Source: Aeromicrobium wangtongii
Lineage (GTDB): Bacteria; Actinomycetota; Actinomycetes; Propionibacteriales; Nocardioidaceae
Direction: 5' to 3'
NCBI RefSeq assembly: GCF_024584515.1
Contig: NZ_CP102173.1
Span: 868,001 to 932,000 of the forward strand
Length of the DNA: 64,000 nucleotides
In this document: positions 38,803 to 47,135 of the stretch, one piece after another
Layout of the letters: the number at the start of each line of letters is the position of its first letter
Numbering within the stretch: the first letter of the stretch is position 1
The notes under the pieces: generated by a model
Told to the model about the DNA's origin: nothing
Seen by the model: the letters and a program-made list of their open reading frames with translations, nothing else
Databases searched by the model: none
Made by a program: the position numbers and the translations under genes

Positions 38803-39318
38803 TCACCGGCCGGTCGTCCCGTCGATCGCCTCGCGCAGCAGATCGGCGTGCCCGTTGTGCCGCGCGTACTCGCCGATCATGTGCACGTAGACCATGCGCA
38901 GCGACATCTCGCCGTGGTGCCCGCCGATCGTGTGGTCGAAGTCGATGTCGGCGACCGCCTGGTCGGCCAGCCGCCACTCGTCGCGCAGGGCCTCGACCGC
39001 GTCCGGGGCGTCGGCGGGGTCGAGGTGGTTGAAGTCGGTGTCGTCGCGCGCCTCGAAGCTGTGCAGGTGCTCGATGTCCTCGCGCGCCACCCGCTTGCGG
39101 AACCAGATCCGCTCGACCTTGGCCATGTGGCGCGCCAGCCCCAGCAGGGTCAGGTTGGAGGTCGGGACGGAGTGCAGGGTCAGCTGCTCGGCCGTCAGCC
39201 CGGCGCAGATCCTGAGCAGGGTGGTGCGCTGGTGCGCCAGCATGCCCTCCAGGATCGGACGGTCCGGCCCGGTCATCGGTCCGTCGACGGGCGCGGGCAT
39301 GGGGGAGGTCCAGGTCAT
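38803..39318 (-). CDS. DinB/DUF664 family protein
   Basis: 171 residues of the DinB-like four-helix family (DUF664 branch). Helix one reads MLAHQRTTLLRICAGLT; LARHMAKVERIWF and YARHNGHADLLREAIDG contain the conserved His residues that form a metal site. Some actinobacterial DinB proteins are mycothiol-dependent transferases; whether this one is cannot be told. ATG at 39318 has CAGGAT six bases upstream, suggesting its own promoter overlapping the end of the next upstream gene. Confidence 0.88.
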   Translation of the reverse strand: MTWTSPMPAPVDGPMTGPDRPILEGMLAHQRTTLLRICAGLTAEQLTLHSVPTSNLTLLGLARHMAKVERIWFRKRVAREDIEHLHSFEARDDTDFNHLDPADAPDAVEALRDEWRLADQAVADIDFDHTIGGHHGEMSLRMVYVHMIGEYARHNGHADLLREAIDGTTGR

Positions 39319-39330
39319 CGGTCGATCCTG

Positions 39331-40509
39331 TCAGGCTGGGTGGGCCACCGCAGCGATTGCCGCCAAGGCAGGAAGATCCTTCACGCCGGATCCGGCCAGG
39401 ACGATGTTCTCCTGCTCGGTCACGATTCCCACGGCGGGCGGTGCGAACGGATAGCCGAGCCGGACGTCGACCACCGTCAGCACGTCGGACACCGGGATGG
39501 TCGCCGGCGCGACATCGCCCGCCACGGCCCGGATGACGATCGCGTCGTCGACCAGGTCGACCGCGACCCGCCGCCGTGGCGGGTCGAGCACCGTGCCGCC
39601 GTCGGTCGTCTGCGGCACGACGTGCAGCGCTCGCCGCCGCAGCAACGGGGGAGCGATCAGCAGTGCGGCGAGGGCGAAGATGGCGAGCACGACGAGCAGC
39701 GCGAGCGCCGAGGCCGTGGCCACCCGGAGCACCAGGGCCGCGGTGATCGCGAGGGCGAGCACGCCGACCGCGATGCGGGCGGCCAGGGGGACCGGGCCGG
39801 GATCAACGGCCGTCGGGCCGCCGAGCGCCTCGGCACGTGCCGCGTACAGCTGCCGGTCGTACCCGGTGCCGTTGTGGTCCTGCTGGCGGCGGAACGCCTC
39901 GACCCAGGTCATCCAGACCGTGGTGCTCGTGGCGACGAGCACGATCGCACCGACCACTGCGAGCGGCAGCCCGTCCCCGGCGTCGTCGGAGGTGAGGCCC
40001 GCTGCCAGCAGCACCACGCTGAAGCACCACGCGGGGATGGCGCGGAAGGCCGGCCACAGCAGTCGTGTATCGCGGATGCGGCCGAGAGTGGTGAGCCCGA
40101 CGCGGGATGAGACCTCCTCCAGGTCGGGGCGGTCACGGGCGTCGAAGATCGTCAGCAGCTCGTCCGGGATCTCGCCCGGCGGCAGGCCACGGGCATCCCG
40201 TGTCCGGTCGGCTCCGGCCCAGGCGAGTCTTTCGCGATCCATCGCCCGGCTGGTGCGGACGCGCTGCCACAGCACGAGCAGCAGCGCGGCGACCGCCACC
40301 GCGGTGATGCCCCACCAGATCGCCGTCGTCCGCGTCGACGGATCGTCCTCCCGGGCCAACGTCACGTACATCGACAGCGCCATGGCCACGAGCATGGCCG
40401 CGCCCGGCTTGACGTCACGCCGCCAGCCGTATCGTTCTCGCTCCAGCTCGCTCAGGCGCGCAGCGCGCTCGGTCAGCAGCTCGCCACGCGTCGTCCAGCT
40501 GGTGGTCAC
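39331..40509 (-). CDS. Uncharacterised membrane protein with four to six transmembrane segments
   Basis: 392 residues, no recognised family. Two helices near 35–80, a soluble charged middle (90–150), two helices near 160–200, another pair near 245–285, then a beta-rich C-terminal domain (300–392) with HVVPQTTDGGTVL and IVTEQENIVLAGSGVKDLPAL, resembling a small PH-like or YcxB-like module. It overlaps the stop of the WXG100-like gene upstream (GTGA), so it is coupled to it and is probably the membrane partner of that protein (inference). Confidence 0.68.
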   Translation of the reverse strand: MTTSWTTRGELLTERAARLSELERERYGWRRDVKPGAAMLVAMALSMYVTLAREDDPSTRTTAIWWGITAVAVAALLLVLWQRVRTSRAMDRERLAWAGADRTRDARGLPPGEIPDELLTIFDARDRPDLEEVSSRVGLTTLGRIRDTRLLWPAFRAIPAWCFSVVLLAAGLTSDDAGDGLPLAVVGAIVLVATSTTVWMTWVEAFRRQQDHNGTGYDRQLYAARAEALGGPTAVDPGPVPLAARIAVGVLALAITAALVLRVATASALALLVVLAIFALAALLIAPPLLRRRALHVVPQTTDGGTVLDPPRRRVAVDLVDDAIVIRAVAGDVAPATIPVSDVLTVVDVRLGYPFAPPAVGIVTEQENIVLAGSGVKDLPALAAIAAVAHPA

Positions 40510-41678
40510 GCGCCGTCGCCCTCCGGGTCCTCGCCGGTTCCGGCCGCCCGCACGACGGCGTGCGCCGAGATGGTGGCCACCAGGGCGCCGAGCTCGGTGG
40601 CCTGGTCGGGGAGCGCGGCCGTGGTGACCAGGCCGAAGCCCCAGCCCATGTCGGACGGGAACGCCTCGGTGTACGCCCCAGGCCCCAGCGCGGCTCGCAG
40701 CAGCCGCTCGGCGAGCACGCCGACGTCCACGACGTCATCGGCCGGGACGTCCACGAGCCCCGCCAGCACGAACCAGTGGACCGGGCGGGGCACATCGGGT
40801 CCGGCGGGCAGGGCGACGATGCCGTGCATCGCGAAGCCGGCCTCGACCAGCCGGTGGCGCCACATCGCCAACCCGTCGACGAGCACCCGCAGGTCGGCGT
40901 GGACCGCGCGGGCCGCCTCGTCCTCCGACGGCTGCAGTAGGTCGGAGTAGTCAGGCGGCAGCCGGAACTCGATCTCGAGCCCTGCCTCGCCCGTCGGGCC
41001 GCCGAAGCCGCCGGCGGCCCAGTCCTTGATCTGGTGAAGGCGCCGATGTCGGCGAACAGGCCGGACGCCTGGTTGGCCTTGAGCGAGTACACCCGCGAGA
41101 TGAGCTCGGGGGTCTCCATCCCGTGGCCGCCGCTGGCCATCGCGAACATGCCGATCGGAACCTCGAGCGGCCCGCCGATCAGCTGGGGGACGCTTCGGGT
41201 GTTTCCGGCGGCCGACAGGTAGTGCATCACCAGGGCGACGCCGCTGAGGATCAGCGCGGGCAGCGCCAGGAACTGCAGGCCCGGGATGAAGGCCAGCAGG
41301 CCCAGCACGGAGGGCGGCGCCCAGGTCGTCCTCGGCTCTCTTCCGCTCGGCGCGTTCCTTGGCCTCCGCGGCTTCACGTTCCACGCCCCGTGCGCGGAAC
41401 TGGAAGTCCCACAGGTCCGACGACCATGTCGAGATGTGCGGGTGGGCCTGGCTGAACGAGCGGTGCGCGTCGACGATCTTGGGCGTCAGCTCGTCGTCCA
41501 TGAGGTCGCGTAACGCGCGTGCGGCCTTGCCCTCCCAGTCGCCGCCGGGAGCGCCGCGCAGGACAGCGGCGTCGACGTTCTTCATGGTCCTGGCCGGCTG
41601 GCCCAGCAGGTCCGCGATGTTCTTGAAGTTGGCCTTGACGTGCTCCAGCATCGGGCCGTCGATGACAAGGTCCGCCAT
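40506..41678 (-). pseudogene. WXG100-like protein gene with two compensating frameshifts
   Basis: The minus-strand frame starting at ATG 41678 encodes an N-terminal WXG100-like helix pair (residues 1–115, with W-E-G at 48–50 and a charged coiled coil ending near RAEDD) and a C-terminal soluble domain (KDWAAGGFGG to the end). Between about 41315 and 41035 this frame gives Arg/Pro-rich nonsense, while the adjacent frame gives a sensible segment: two hydrophobic helices (VLGLLAFIPGLQFLAL, LILSGVALVMHYLSA) and PQLIGGPLEVPIGMF. Restoring it needs a skip of one base near 41315 and an added base near 41032. Either two indels inactivated the middle or the sequence has errors. Natural product would be about 390 residues. 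Confidence 0.68.
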
Positions 41679-41867
41679 GTGCTCCCCGAGCTAGGTTCGT
41701 CAGCAGTGGGTGGATCGTAGCGGGCTGGGTGACACGGCGCATCGCAACTACCTCGCCCAGGGGCGCCCGCTCGGCGGCCGGCCGGGGGCCGCGCGACGAG
41801 CCGGTGCAGCACCTCTGCCGCTCGCCGCGCCCTGCTGAGGGCTCGGCGCGGGTACGCTTTCTGCCTG

Positions 41868-42524
41868 ATGATCAGCGTCCTCGTGCTCGTGATCCCGCTG
41901 GCTCTCGCCGGGGCCGTCAGCCCCGTCATGCTCACCGAGCAGACCGTGCTGCTGGCTGGGCGCGACGGACGCCGCGTCGCGGGCTGCTACGCGATCGGGG
42001 TCGGCGGGACGTTCTTGGTGCTCCTGTGGCTCATGGTGGCCTTCGGCCATTCCATCGCTTTGCCCAAGGAGCCCAGGCTCAGCGCCTCCCTCGACCTCGT
42101 CCTCGGCTTGCTCCTGATCCTCATCGCTGCGCTGCTCCGGTACCGCCGGCGGCGTGCCCCCGAGGCCAAGAAGCCGCGCGACTACGGGCTCGGCCTGGTC
42201 CAGGCGTTCGGATTCGGCGTGTTCTCGATGGCGACGAACTTCACGACGTTGGCGATCATGGTCCCGGTGGCCAAGGAGATCTCCGCCAGCCATCTGGACG
42301 TCCTCGGACGCCTGACCGTGGTCTGCATCGTGGCCGTCGTGGGGGCGTTGCCGGCGTGGCTGCCCCTGGCGATGACGCTGGTGGCGCCCGATCCCACGCG
42401 CCGGGGCCTGCAGGTGCTGAGTGACTTCATCGACAGGCGCGGTCCGCTGATCACGATCCTGCTGCTGGCCGCGGCGGGCACCTTCCTGGTGATCCGGGGC
42501 ATCGTCCACATGATCGGTCTGTGA
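41868..42524 (+). CDS. GAP-family (Sap/LysE-like) membrane protein
   Basis: 218 residues with six hydrophobic segments and short loops, matching the GAP family that includes the mycobacterial sulfolipid-1-addressing protein Sap and is distantly related to LysE exporters. The first helix reads LVIPLALAGAVSPVML; the Arg-rich loop YRRRRAPEAKKP lies between helices three and four. In mycobacteria such proteins help move lipids to the outer layer; no lipid gene neighbours are seen here. ATG 41868 follows TACGCT by 9 bases. The 189 bases before it contain nothing else I can recognise. Confidence 0.8.
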   Translation: MISVLVLVIPLALAGAVSPVMLTEQTVLLAGRDGRRVAGCYAIGVGGTFLVLLWLMVAFGHSIALPKEPRLSASLDLVLGLLLILIAALLRYRRRRAPEAKKPRDYGLGLVQAFGFGVFSMATNFTTLAIMVPVAKEISASHLDVLGRLTVVCIVAVVGALPAWLPLAMTLVAPDPTRRGLQVLSDFIDRRGPLITILLLAAAGTFLVIRGIVHMIGL

Positions 42525-42658
42525 CCACCCGTCGGTCGTCACCTCGGCGCCCGACGCGGTCTACCGCGGTCCACAGGGACGTTGGTCCGAGCCTTCCAAT
42601 ATTCCCCGGTCTTGTGCACTATTTGTGACACGCACTCTTCGGGGGAAGGGCTTCGGGG

Positions 42659-43897
42659 ATGGAATCGTCGACGGCGGCACTTGCGGACCGAGTCCGTGAT
42701 CTGGTGCGCCAGCGACGCATCGATCCGCGCACCGACACCGCCTCGGTGCGGCTGGCCGCGATCGATGCGATCGCCGAGCACGACGCCCGCAGCCTAACCG
42801 GAGCCGTGCGGACGCTGGACGAGCCGGAGGTGGTGATCGGCCAGATCGTTGCCGATGTGTCCGGGTTCGGACCGCTGCAGGCGCTGCTGGATGACGAGTC
42901 GGTGGAGGAGATCTGGATCAACGAGCCGTCGCGGGTGTTCGTCGCGCGGGGCGGCCGCCATGAGCTCACCTCGCTGATCCTGACCACCGATCAGGTGCGG
43001 GAGCTGGTCGAGCGGATGCTGTCGTCATCGGGGCGGCGCGTCGACGTGAGCCAGCCGTTCGTGGACGCGATGCTGCCCGGCGGGCACCGGCTGCACGTCG
43101 TCCTGGACGGGATCGCTCGGGGCTTCGCTGCGGTCAACATCCGCAAGTTCGTCGCGAAGGCGCACTCCTTGGCCGATCTCGTCACGCTCGGCACCCTCGA
43201 CCCGGCCAGTGCCACCTTCTTGGACGCCGGCGTGCGCGCAGGTCTCAACATCGTCGTCTCCGGAGGAACCCAGGCGGGGAAGACGACCCTTCTGAACTGC
43301 CTGGCCGCCTCGATCCCGGGCTCGCAGCGGCTCGTGTCGGTCGAGGAGGTCTTCGAGCTGCAGACGGGACACCCCGACTGGGTCGCGATGCAGACTCGTC
43401 AGGCCGGACTCGAGGGAACCGGAACGATCGACCTGCGGATGCTGGTGAAGGAGGCGCTGCGCATGCGCCCGTCGCGGATCATCGTCGGCGAGGTGCGCGC
43501 CGCCGAGTGCCTGGACCTGTTGCTGGCCCTCAACGCCGGGCTCCCGGGCATGGCCAGCATCCACGCGAACTCCGCACGACAGGCGCTGGTCAAGCTGTGC
43601 ACGCTGCCGCTGCTGGCCGGTGACAACATCGGCTCTCGGTTCGTGGTGCCCACGGTCGCCTCCTCGGTCGACCTCGTCGTCCACACAGGGCTCGAACCGG
43701 ACGGCAGCCGCGCCGTGCGCGAGATCGTCGCCGTCACCGGACGGGTCGAGAACGGGCTGATCGAGTCCGAGCCGATGTTCGTCCGACGCGCAGGACGAAT
43801 GGAGCGGGCGTACGGCGTCCCGTTGCGCCGCGACGCCTTCGAGCAGGCGGGCATCGACCTCGACGATGTGCTGGGGACGGTCCGATGGGTGCCCTGA
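42659..43897 (+). CDS. tadA: TadA/CpaF-type secretion ATPase
   Basis: 412-residue cytoplasmic ATPase powering Flp/Tad pilus assembly. N-terminal domain with FGPLQALLDDESVEEIWIN; Walker A SGGTQAGKTTLL; Asp box VEEVFELQ; Walker B MRPSRIIVGEVR; conserved His in GMASIHANSA. Length is typical for CpaF. Starts at ATG 42659 after an A+T-rich stretch (TTCCAATATT and CACTATTTG) that is the likely operon promoter. Its last 13 bases overlap tadB. Confidence 0.92.
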   Translation: MESSTAALADRVRDLVRQRRIDPRTDTASVRLAAIDAIAEHDARSLTGAVRTLDEPEVVIGQIVADVSGFGPLQALLDDESVEEIWINEPSRVFVARGGRHELTSLILTTDQVRELVERMLSSSGRRVDVSQPFVDAMLPGGHRLHVVLDGIARGFAAVNIRKFVAKAHSLADLVTLGTLDPASATFLDAGVRAGLNIVVSGGTQAGKTTLLNCLAASIPGSQRLVSVEEVFELQTGHPDWVAMQTRQAGLEGTGTIDLRMLVKEALRMRPSRIIVGEVRAAECLDLLLALNAGLPGMASIHANSARQALVKLCTLPLLAGDNIGSRFVVPTVASSVDLVVHTGLEPDGSRAVREIVAVTGRVENGLIESEPMFVRRAGRMERAYGVPLRRDAFEQAGIDLDDVLGTVRWVP

Positions 43898-44745
43898 CCG
43901 GCCTGATGGCCGGGCTCGGTGTCGTCCTGGTCGCCTGGGCCTTCACCGATCCGCACTGGCGACCGGCGCGCCGGCGCCGGCCACGCACGAGTCCCCTGGG
44001 CGCCTTGTTGGCGCAAGCGGGTGTGCAGGGCATCGCTCCGGCGCAGCTCGTCGGTCTGTGCGTGATCTCCTTCTTCGTGGGCGGTGTCGCCATGGCCGGG
44101 TTCTCCGGTGTCGCGGCGATCGGCCTGGTCTTCGGCCTGATGGCCGCCGGGCTGCCGGTCGCGGTGCTGCGCGGGCGGGCCGCGAAACGCCTGCGCGAGC
44201 ACGCTGCCGTCTGGCCCGATGCGGTCGACAACCTGACATCGGCAGTGCGGGCGGGCCTGTCGTTGCCCGAGGCGCTGATCCAGCTCGGGGAGCGGGGTCC
44301 TGAGGGGTTGCGCGAGGCCTTCGTCCAGTTCGGCCGTGACTACCAGGCATCCGGACGTTTCAACGAGTCCCTCGACCTGCTCAAGGACCGGCTGGCCGAT
44401 CCGGTCGGCGACCGGGTGGTCGAGGCGCTTCGAATCGCGCGCGAGGTCGGCGGCGGAGATCTCGGGCGGATGCTCCGGTCGCTGTCCGGCTTCCTGCGCG
44501 ATGACCTGCGCACGCGCGGTGAGCTGGAGTCGCGACAGTCGTGGACCGTCAACGGTGCGCGGCTGGCCGTGGCGGCGCCGTGGTTGGTGCTGCTGCTGAT
44601 GTGTCTCCAGGGGGATGTCATCGATCGGTTCGCGAGCGGGACAGGGCTGGTCGTCCTGCTGACCGGCGCGGCGCTGTGCCTGATCGCGTATCGCCTGATG
44701 ATGTGGATCGGCCGTCTTCCCGCCGAACGCCGGATCCTGGCGTGA
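43885..44745 (+). CDS. tadB: TadB-like pilus inner-membrane protein
   Basis: 286 residues with a T2SSF (GspF-like) domain around 110–235: WPDAVDNLTSAVRAGLSLPEAL and GDRVVEALRIAREVGGGDLGRML, flanked by two helices near the N-terminus (40–90) and two near the C-terminus. Works as the inner-membrane platform under the TadA ATPase. Overlap with tadA by 13 bases shows translational coupling. Confidence 0.9.
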   Translation: MGALTGLMAGLGVVLVAWAFTDPHWRPARRRRPRTSPLGALLAQAGVQGIAPAQLVGLCVISFFVGGVAMAGFSGVAAIGLVFGLMAAGLPVAVLRGRAAKRLREHAAVWPDAVDNLTSAVRAGLSLPEALIQLGERGPEGLREAFVQFGRDYQASGRFNESLDLLKDRLADPVGDRVVEALRIAREVGGGDLGRMLRSLSGFLRDDLRTRGELESRQSWTVNGARLAVAAPWLVLLLMCLQGDVIDRFASGTGLVVLLTGAALCLIAYRLMMWIGRLPAERRILA

Positions 44746-44755
44746 ACGGCCCGCC

Positions 44756-45667
44756 ATGACCGGCGCGATGATCGGCCTCCTGCTGTCCTCCGGGCTGTTG
44801 CTGACCGCGACGGGGTGGTTGCGGACGCGCCGGCCGAGCCTGGAGCAGCGGGTCGTGCCGTACGTCCGTGACGTCCACCCGCAGGTCGTGGGGCCCAGTG
44901 GAGCCAGCGTGGTGGGTGCGGTGTTCGGTCCGTCCGTGCGACGTGCCGGCGAGCTGGTCGGGGAGGTGCTGGGCGGTTCGGCCAGCGTCTCGCGCCGACT
45001 CGTTCGGCTCGGGTCGCCGATGTCGGTGGACGACTTCCGCATCCGGCAGGTGCTGTGGGGCGCAGGCGGCCTGGGCGCGGGCATCGCGCTGTCGTTGCTG
45101 CTGTGGTCTGCCGGACGATCCGGCGTCCCGCTGCTCCTGCTCATCTGCCTGCTCGGATTCGTCGGCGGGGTGTTGTGGTGCGATCAGCGCCTCTCGGCCC
45201 AGGTGACGGACCGGGAGCGCGAGATGCGAGCGGAGTTCCCGGTGGTCGCTGACCTGCTCGCCCTGGCCGTCGCAGCGGGGGAGAGCCCGGTCGCCGGGCT
45301 CGAGCGCATCATGCGGGTGTGCCACGGGGCGCTGGCCGACGAGCTCGGCTCCGTGGTCGCGGACGTCCGCACCGGCACGCCCATCGCCGCGGCCTTCGAC
45401 GCCCTCGCCGCGCGCACCGGCGTCACCAGCATCGCCCGGTTCGCCGAAGGGCTCGCCGTCGCCGTCGAGCGCGGCACCCCGCTGGTCGACGTCCTGCACG
45501 CCCAGGCCGCCGATGTGCGCGAGTCGGGCCGACGCGAGCTCATCGAGGCCGGTGGCCGCAAGGAGGTCGCGATGATGATTCCCGTCGTGTTCCTGATCCT
45601 GCCGGTCACCGTCATCTTTGCCTTCTTCCCCGGTTACGTAGGGCTCCACCTCACCTCAGGCACCTAG
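44756..45667 (+). CDS. tadC: TadC-like pilus inner-membrane protein
   Basis: 303 residues, second T2SSF-domain platform protein, partner of TadB. Two helices near 95–140, then the T2SSF stretch EFPVVADLLALAVAAGESPVAGLERI (residues about 160–185) and ARFAEGLAVAVERGTPLVDVL, and a last helix MMIPVVFLILPVTVIFAFF. Starts 10 bases after tadB. Confidence 0.9.
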   Translation: MTGAMIGLLLSSGLLLTATGWLRTRRPSLEQRVVPYVRDVHPQVVGPSGASVVGAVFGPSVRRAGELVGEVLGGSASVSRRLVRLGSPMSVDDFRIRQVLWGAGGLGAGIALSLLLWSAGRSGVPLLLLICLLGFVGGVLWCDQRLSAQVTDREREMRAEFPVVADLLALAVAAGESPVAGLERIMRVCHGALADELGSVVADVRTGTPIAAAFDALAARTGVTSIARFAEGLAVAVERGTPLVDVLHAQAADVRESGRRELIEAGGRKEVAMMIPVVFLILPVTVIFAFFPGYVGLHLTSGT

Positions 45668-45679
45668 GAAGGGAACAGC

Positions 45680-45841
45680 ATGATCACACGCATCTCCCAC
45701 CGGCAGGACGAGCAAGGAGACGTTCCGGGCTGGGTCATGATCACCGTCATGTCGGCAGGCCTGGTCGCCATCATCACGGCCGCCGCGGGCCCCCAGCTGC
45801 GCAACATGCTGACCCAGGCGCTGTCGGCGGTCGGCGGCTGA
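45680..45841 (+). CDS. Flp-like small hydrophobic peptide of the tad operon
   Basis: 53 residues. A short polar leader ending in QG is followed by DVPGW and a hydrophobic helix (VMITVMSAGLVAIITAAAG), then PQLRNMLTQALSAVGG. Size and place between tadC and tadE fit a Flp prepilin, but the Glu expected at +5 after the cleavage Gly is Trp, and no Glu-Tyr pair exists. GGAAGGGA precedes the ATG. It may be the major pilin of an atypical actinobacterial type, or an accessory subunit. Confidence 0.75.
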   Translation: MITRISHRQDEQGDVPGWVMITVMSAGLVAIITAAAGPQLRNMLTQALSAVGG

Positions 45842-45844
45842 ACC

Positions 45845-46225
45845 GTGACGGCTCGCGAGCGCGGCGCGGCCGTCGTCGAGTTCGTGCTCGTCATGGTCCT
45901 GCTGGTGCCTCTCGTGCTGGGCATCGCCCAGGTGGCCCTGGTGCTGCACGTGCGCAACACGCTCGCGGCGGCTGCCTCGGAAGGGGCACGGGCCTCCTCT
46001 CCGCTCGGCGCGTCGCCGGCCGACGGTGAGACCCGGGCCCGGGCCATGATCCGGGCAGCACTGGACGACCGCTACGCCGGTGACGTGCGGTCGTCGTGGA
46101 CGAGCGTGGACGGGCTGCCCGGCGCGGTCGTCGAGGTGCGGGCGCGCGTTCCGGCTCTTGGCCTGTTCGGCCCGTCCGTGCCGTTGACCGTCCGCGGGCA
46201 TGCCGTCAGGGAGGTCGAGCCATGA
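45845..46225 (+). CDS. TadE-family pilus protein
   Basis: 126 residues. The prepilin-like N-terminus RERGAAVVEFVLVMVLL gives Gly then Glu at +5, followed by a single transmembrane helix and a periplasmic-type domain of about 90 residues, the pattern of TadE pseudopilins. GTG start 3 bases after the Flp-like stop. The end overlaps the next gene by four bases. Confidence 0.87.
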   Translation: MTARERGAAVVEFVLVMVLLVPLVLGIAQVALVLHVRNTLAAAASEGARASSPLGASPADGETRARAMIRAALDDRYAGDVRSSWTSVDGLPGAVVEVRARVPALGLFGPSVPLTVRGHAVREVEP

Positions 46226-46650
46226 ACCGGCGTGAGCGGGGCACCGCGACGATCGAGTTCATCTGGCTGACGATCCTGCTGCTGGTCCCGCTGGTCTACG
46301 TCCTGGTGGCGGTCTTCGACACCCAGCGCGCCGCCTACGGGGTGTCGACGGCCAGCAGGGCGGCGGCGCGGGCCTTTCTGCAGTCCCCGGATCCGGCCAC
46401 CGGCGAGCAGCGGGCCCGGGCTGCCGCGCAGGTGGCGCTGCACGACCAGGGGCTGGATGGCGCGACGATCCGCGTCAGCTGCCTGCCGTCGCCCTCTGCC
46501 TGCTTCGAGCCGGGATCGTCGGTGCGTGTCCTCGTGCGTGCCACCCAGCCGCTGCCGCTGACGCCCGATGTCCTCGGACCACGGCTCGCTGGTGTGACGG
46601 TCGACAGCACGCACACCGAGCCGTATGGCAGCTTCCGGAGCCGGCGATGA
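46222..46650 (+). CDS. Second TadE/TadF-like pilus protein
   Basis: 142 residues. RRERGTATIEFIWLTILLLV repeats the pseudopilin pattern (Gly cleavage site, Glu at +5) and is followed by one helix and a domain with two Cys (CLPSPSAC) that may form a disulfide. ATG overlaps the previous stop (ATGA) and its own stop overlaps the next gene. Confidence 0.85.
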   Translation: MNRRERGTATIEFIWLTILLLVPLVYVLVAVFDTQRAAYGVSTASRAAARAFLQSPDPATGEQRARAAAQVALHDQGLDGATIRVSCLPSPSACFEPGSSVRVLVRATQPLPLTPDVLGPRLAGVTVDSTHTEPYGSFRSRR

Positions 46651-47045
46651 GGCAAGAGCGCGGCACCATCACGGTCATGACGATCGGCTTCCTGGTCTTC
46701 CTGGGGCTGCTGGTCGTGGTGGTTGTCAACTCCTCGGCGGCGTTCCTGCAGCGCCAGCAGCTCGACAACGTCGCGGACGGAGCCGCCCGTGCCGCCGCCG
46801 ATGGGCTGAGCACCGACACGTTCTACCGCACCGGTGCGATCACCCTCAACGGTTCAGCGGCCCGCAGGCTCGTCGGTGACTACGTCCGTGGCCCGGGCGT
46901 CCGGGTGGTTCAGGTCCGTGCCGACGCGAACCAGGTGCTGGTCCGCCTCGAACGGTCGGTGACGCTGGCGATCGCACCGCCAGGGTGGAACCCGCGCACC
47001 ACGATCGTCTCGGAGGCCACCGCACAGCTACGTCCCACGCCGTGA
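46647..47045 (+). CDS. TadG-like (Rv3654c-type) pilus-associated protein
   Basis: 132 residues. RQERGTITVMTIGFLVFLGLL resembles TadE but lacks the Glu at +5; one helix, then VVNSSAAFLQRQQLDNVADGAARAAADG, the hallmark of TadG and helicase/secretion-neighbourhood TadE-like proteins, and a small soluble domain. Last gene of the tad operon, coupled by ATGA. No prepilin peptidase gene is seen in the window. Confidence 0.82.
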   Translation: MRQERGTITVMTIGFLVFLGLLVVVVVNSSAAFLQRQQLDNVADGAARAAADGLSTDTFYRTGAITLNGSAARRLVGDYVRGPGVRVVQVRADANQVLVRLERSVTLAIAPPGWNPRTTIVSEATAQLRPTP

Positions 47046-47123
47046 CGGTCCCGGGCGCGAACCTGGTTCAGCCCCTGGGAAACCCGTGATTCTGTTCGGC
47101 ATCCTGTGAAGCACTCAGCCTGC

Positions 47124-47129
47124 TACGGT
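47124..47129 (+). promoter_or_regulatory. -10 element of the secreted nuclease gene
   Basis: TACGGT followed by 6 bases and the ATG at 47136; no ribosome binding site. Confidence 0.45.
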
Positions 47130-47135
47130 CTGGCG

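Noticed and set aside
42525-42658. CRP-like site before the tad operon (repeated TGTG motifs near 42614–42630)
   Set aside because: The TGTG copies are in direct, not inverted, orientation and do not form TGTGA-N6-TCACA.
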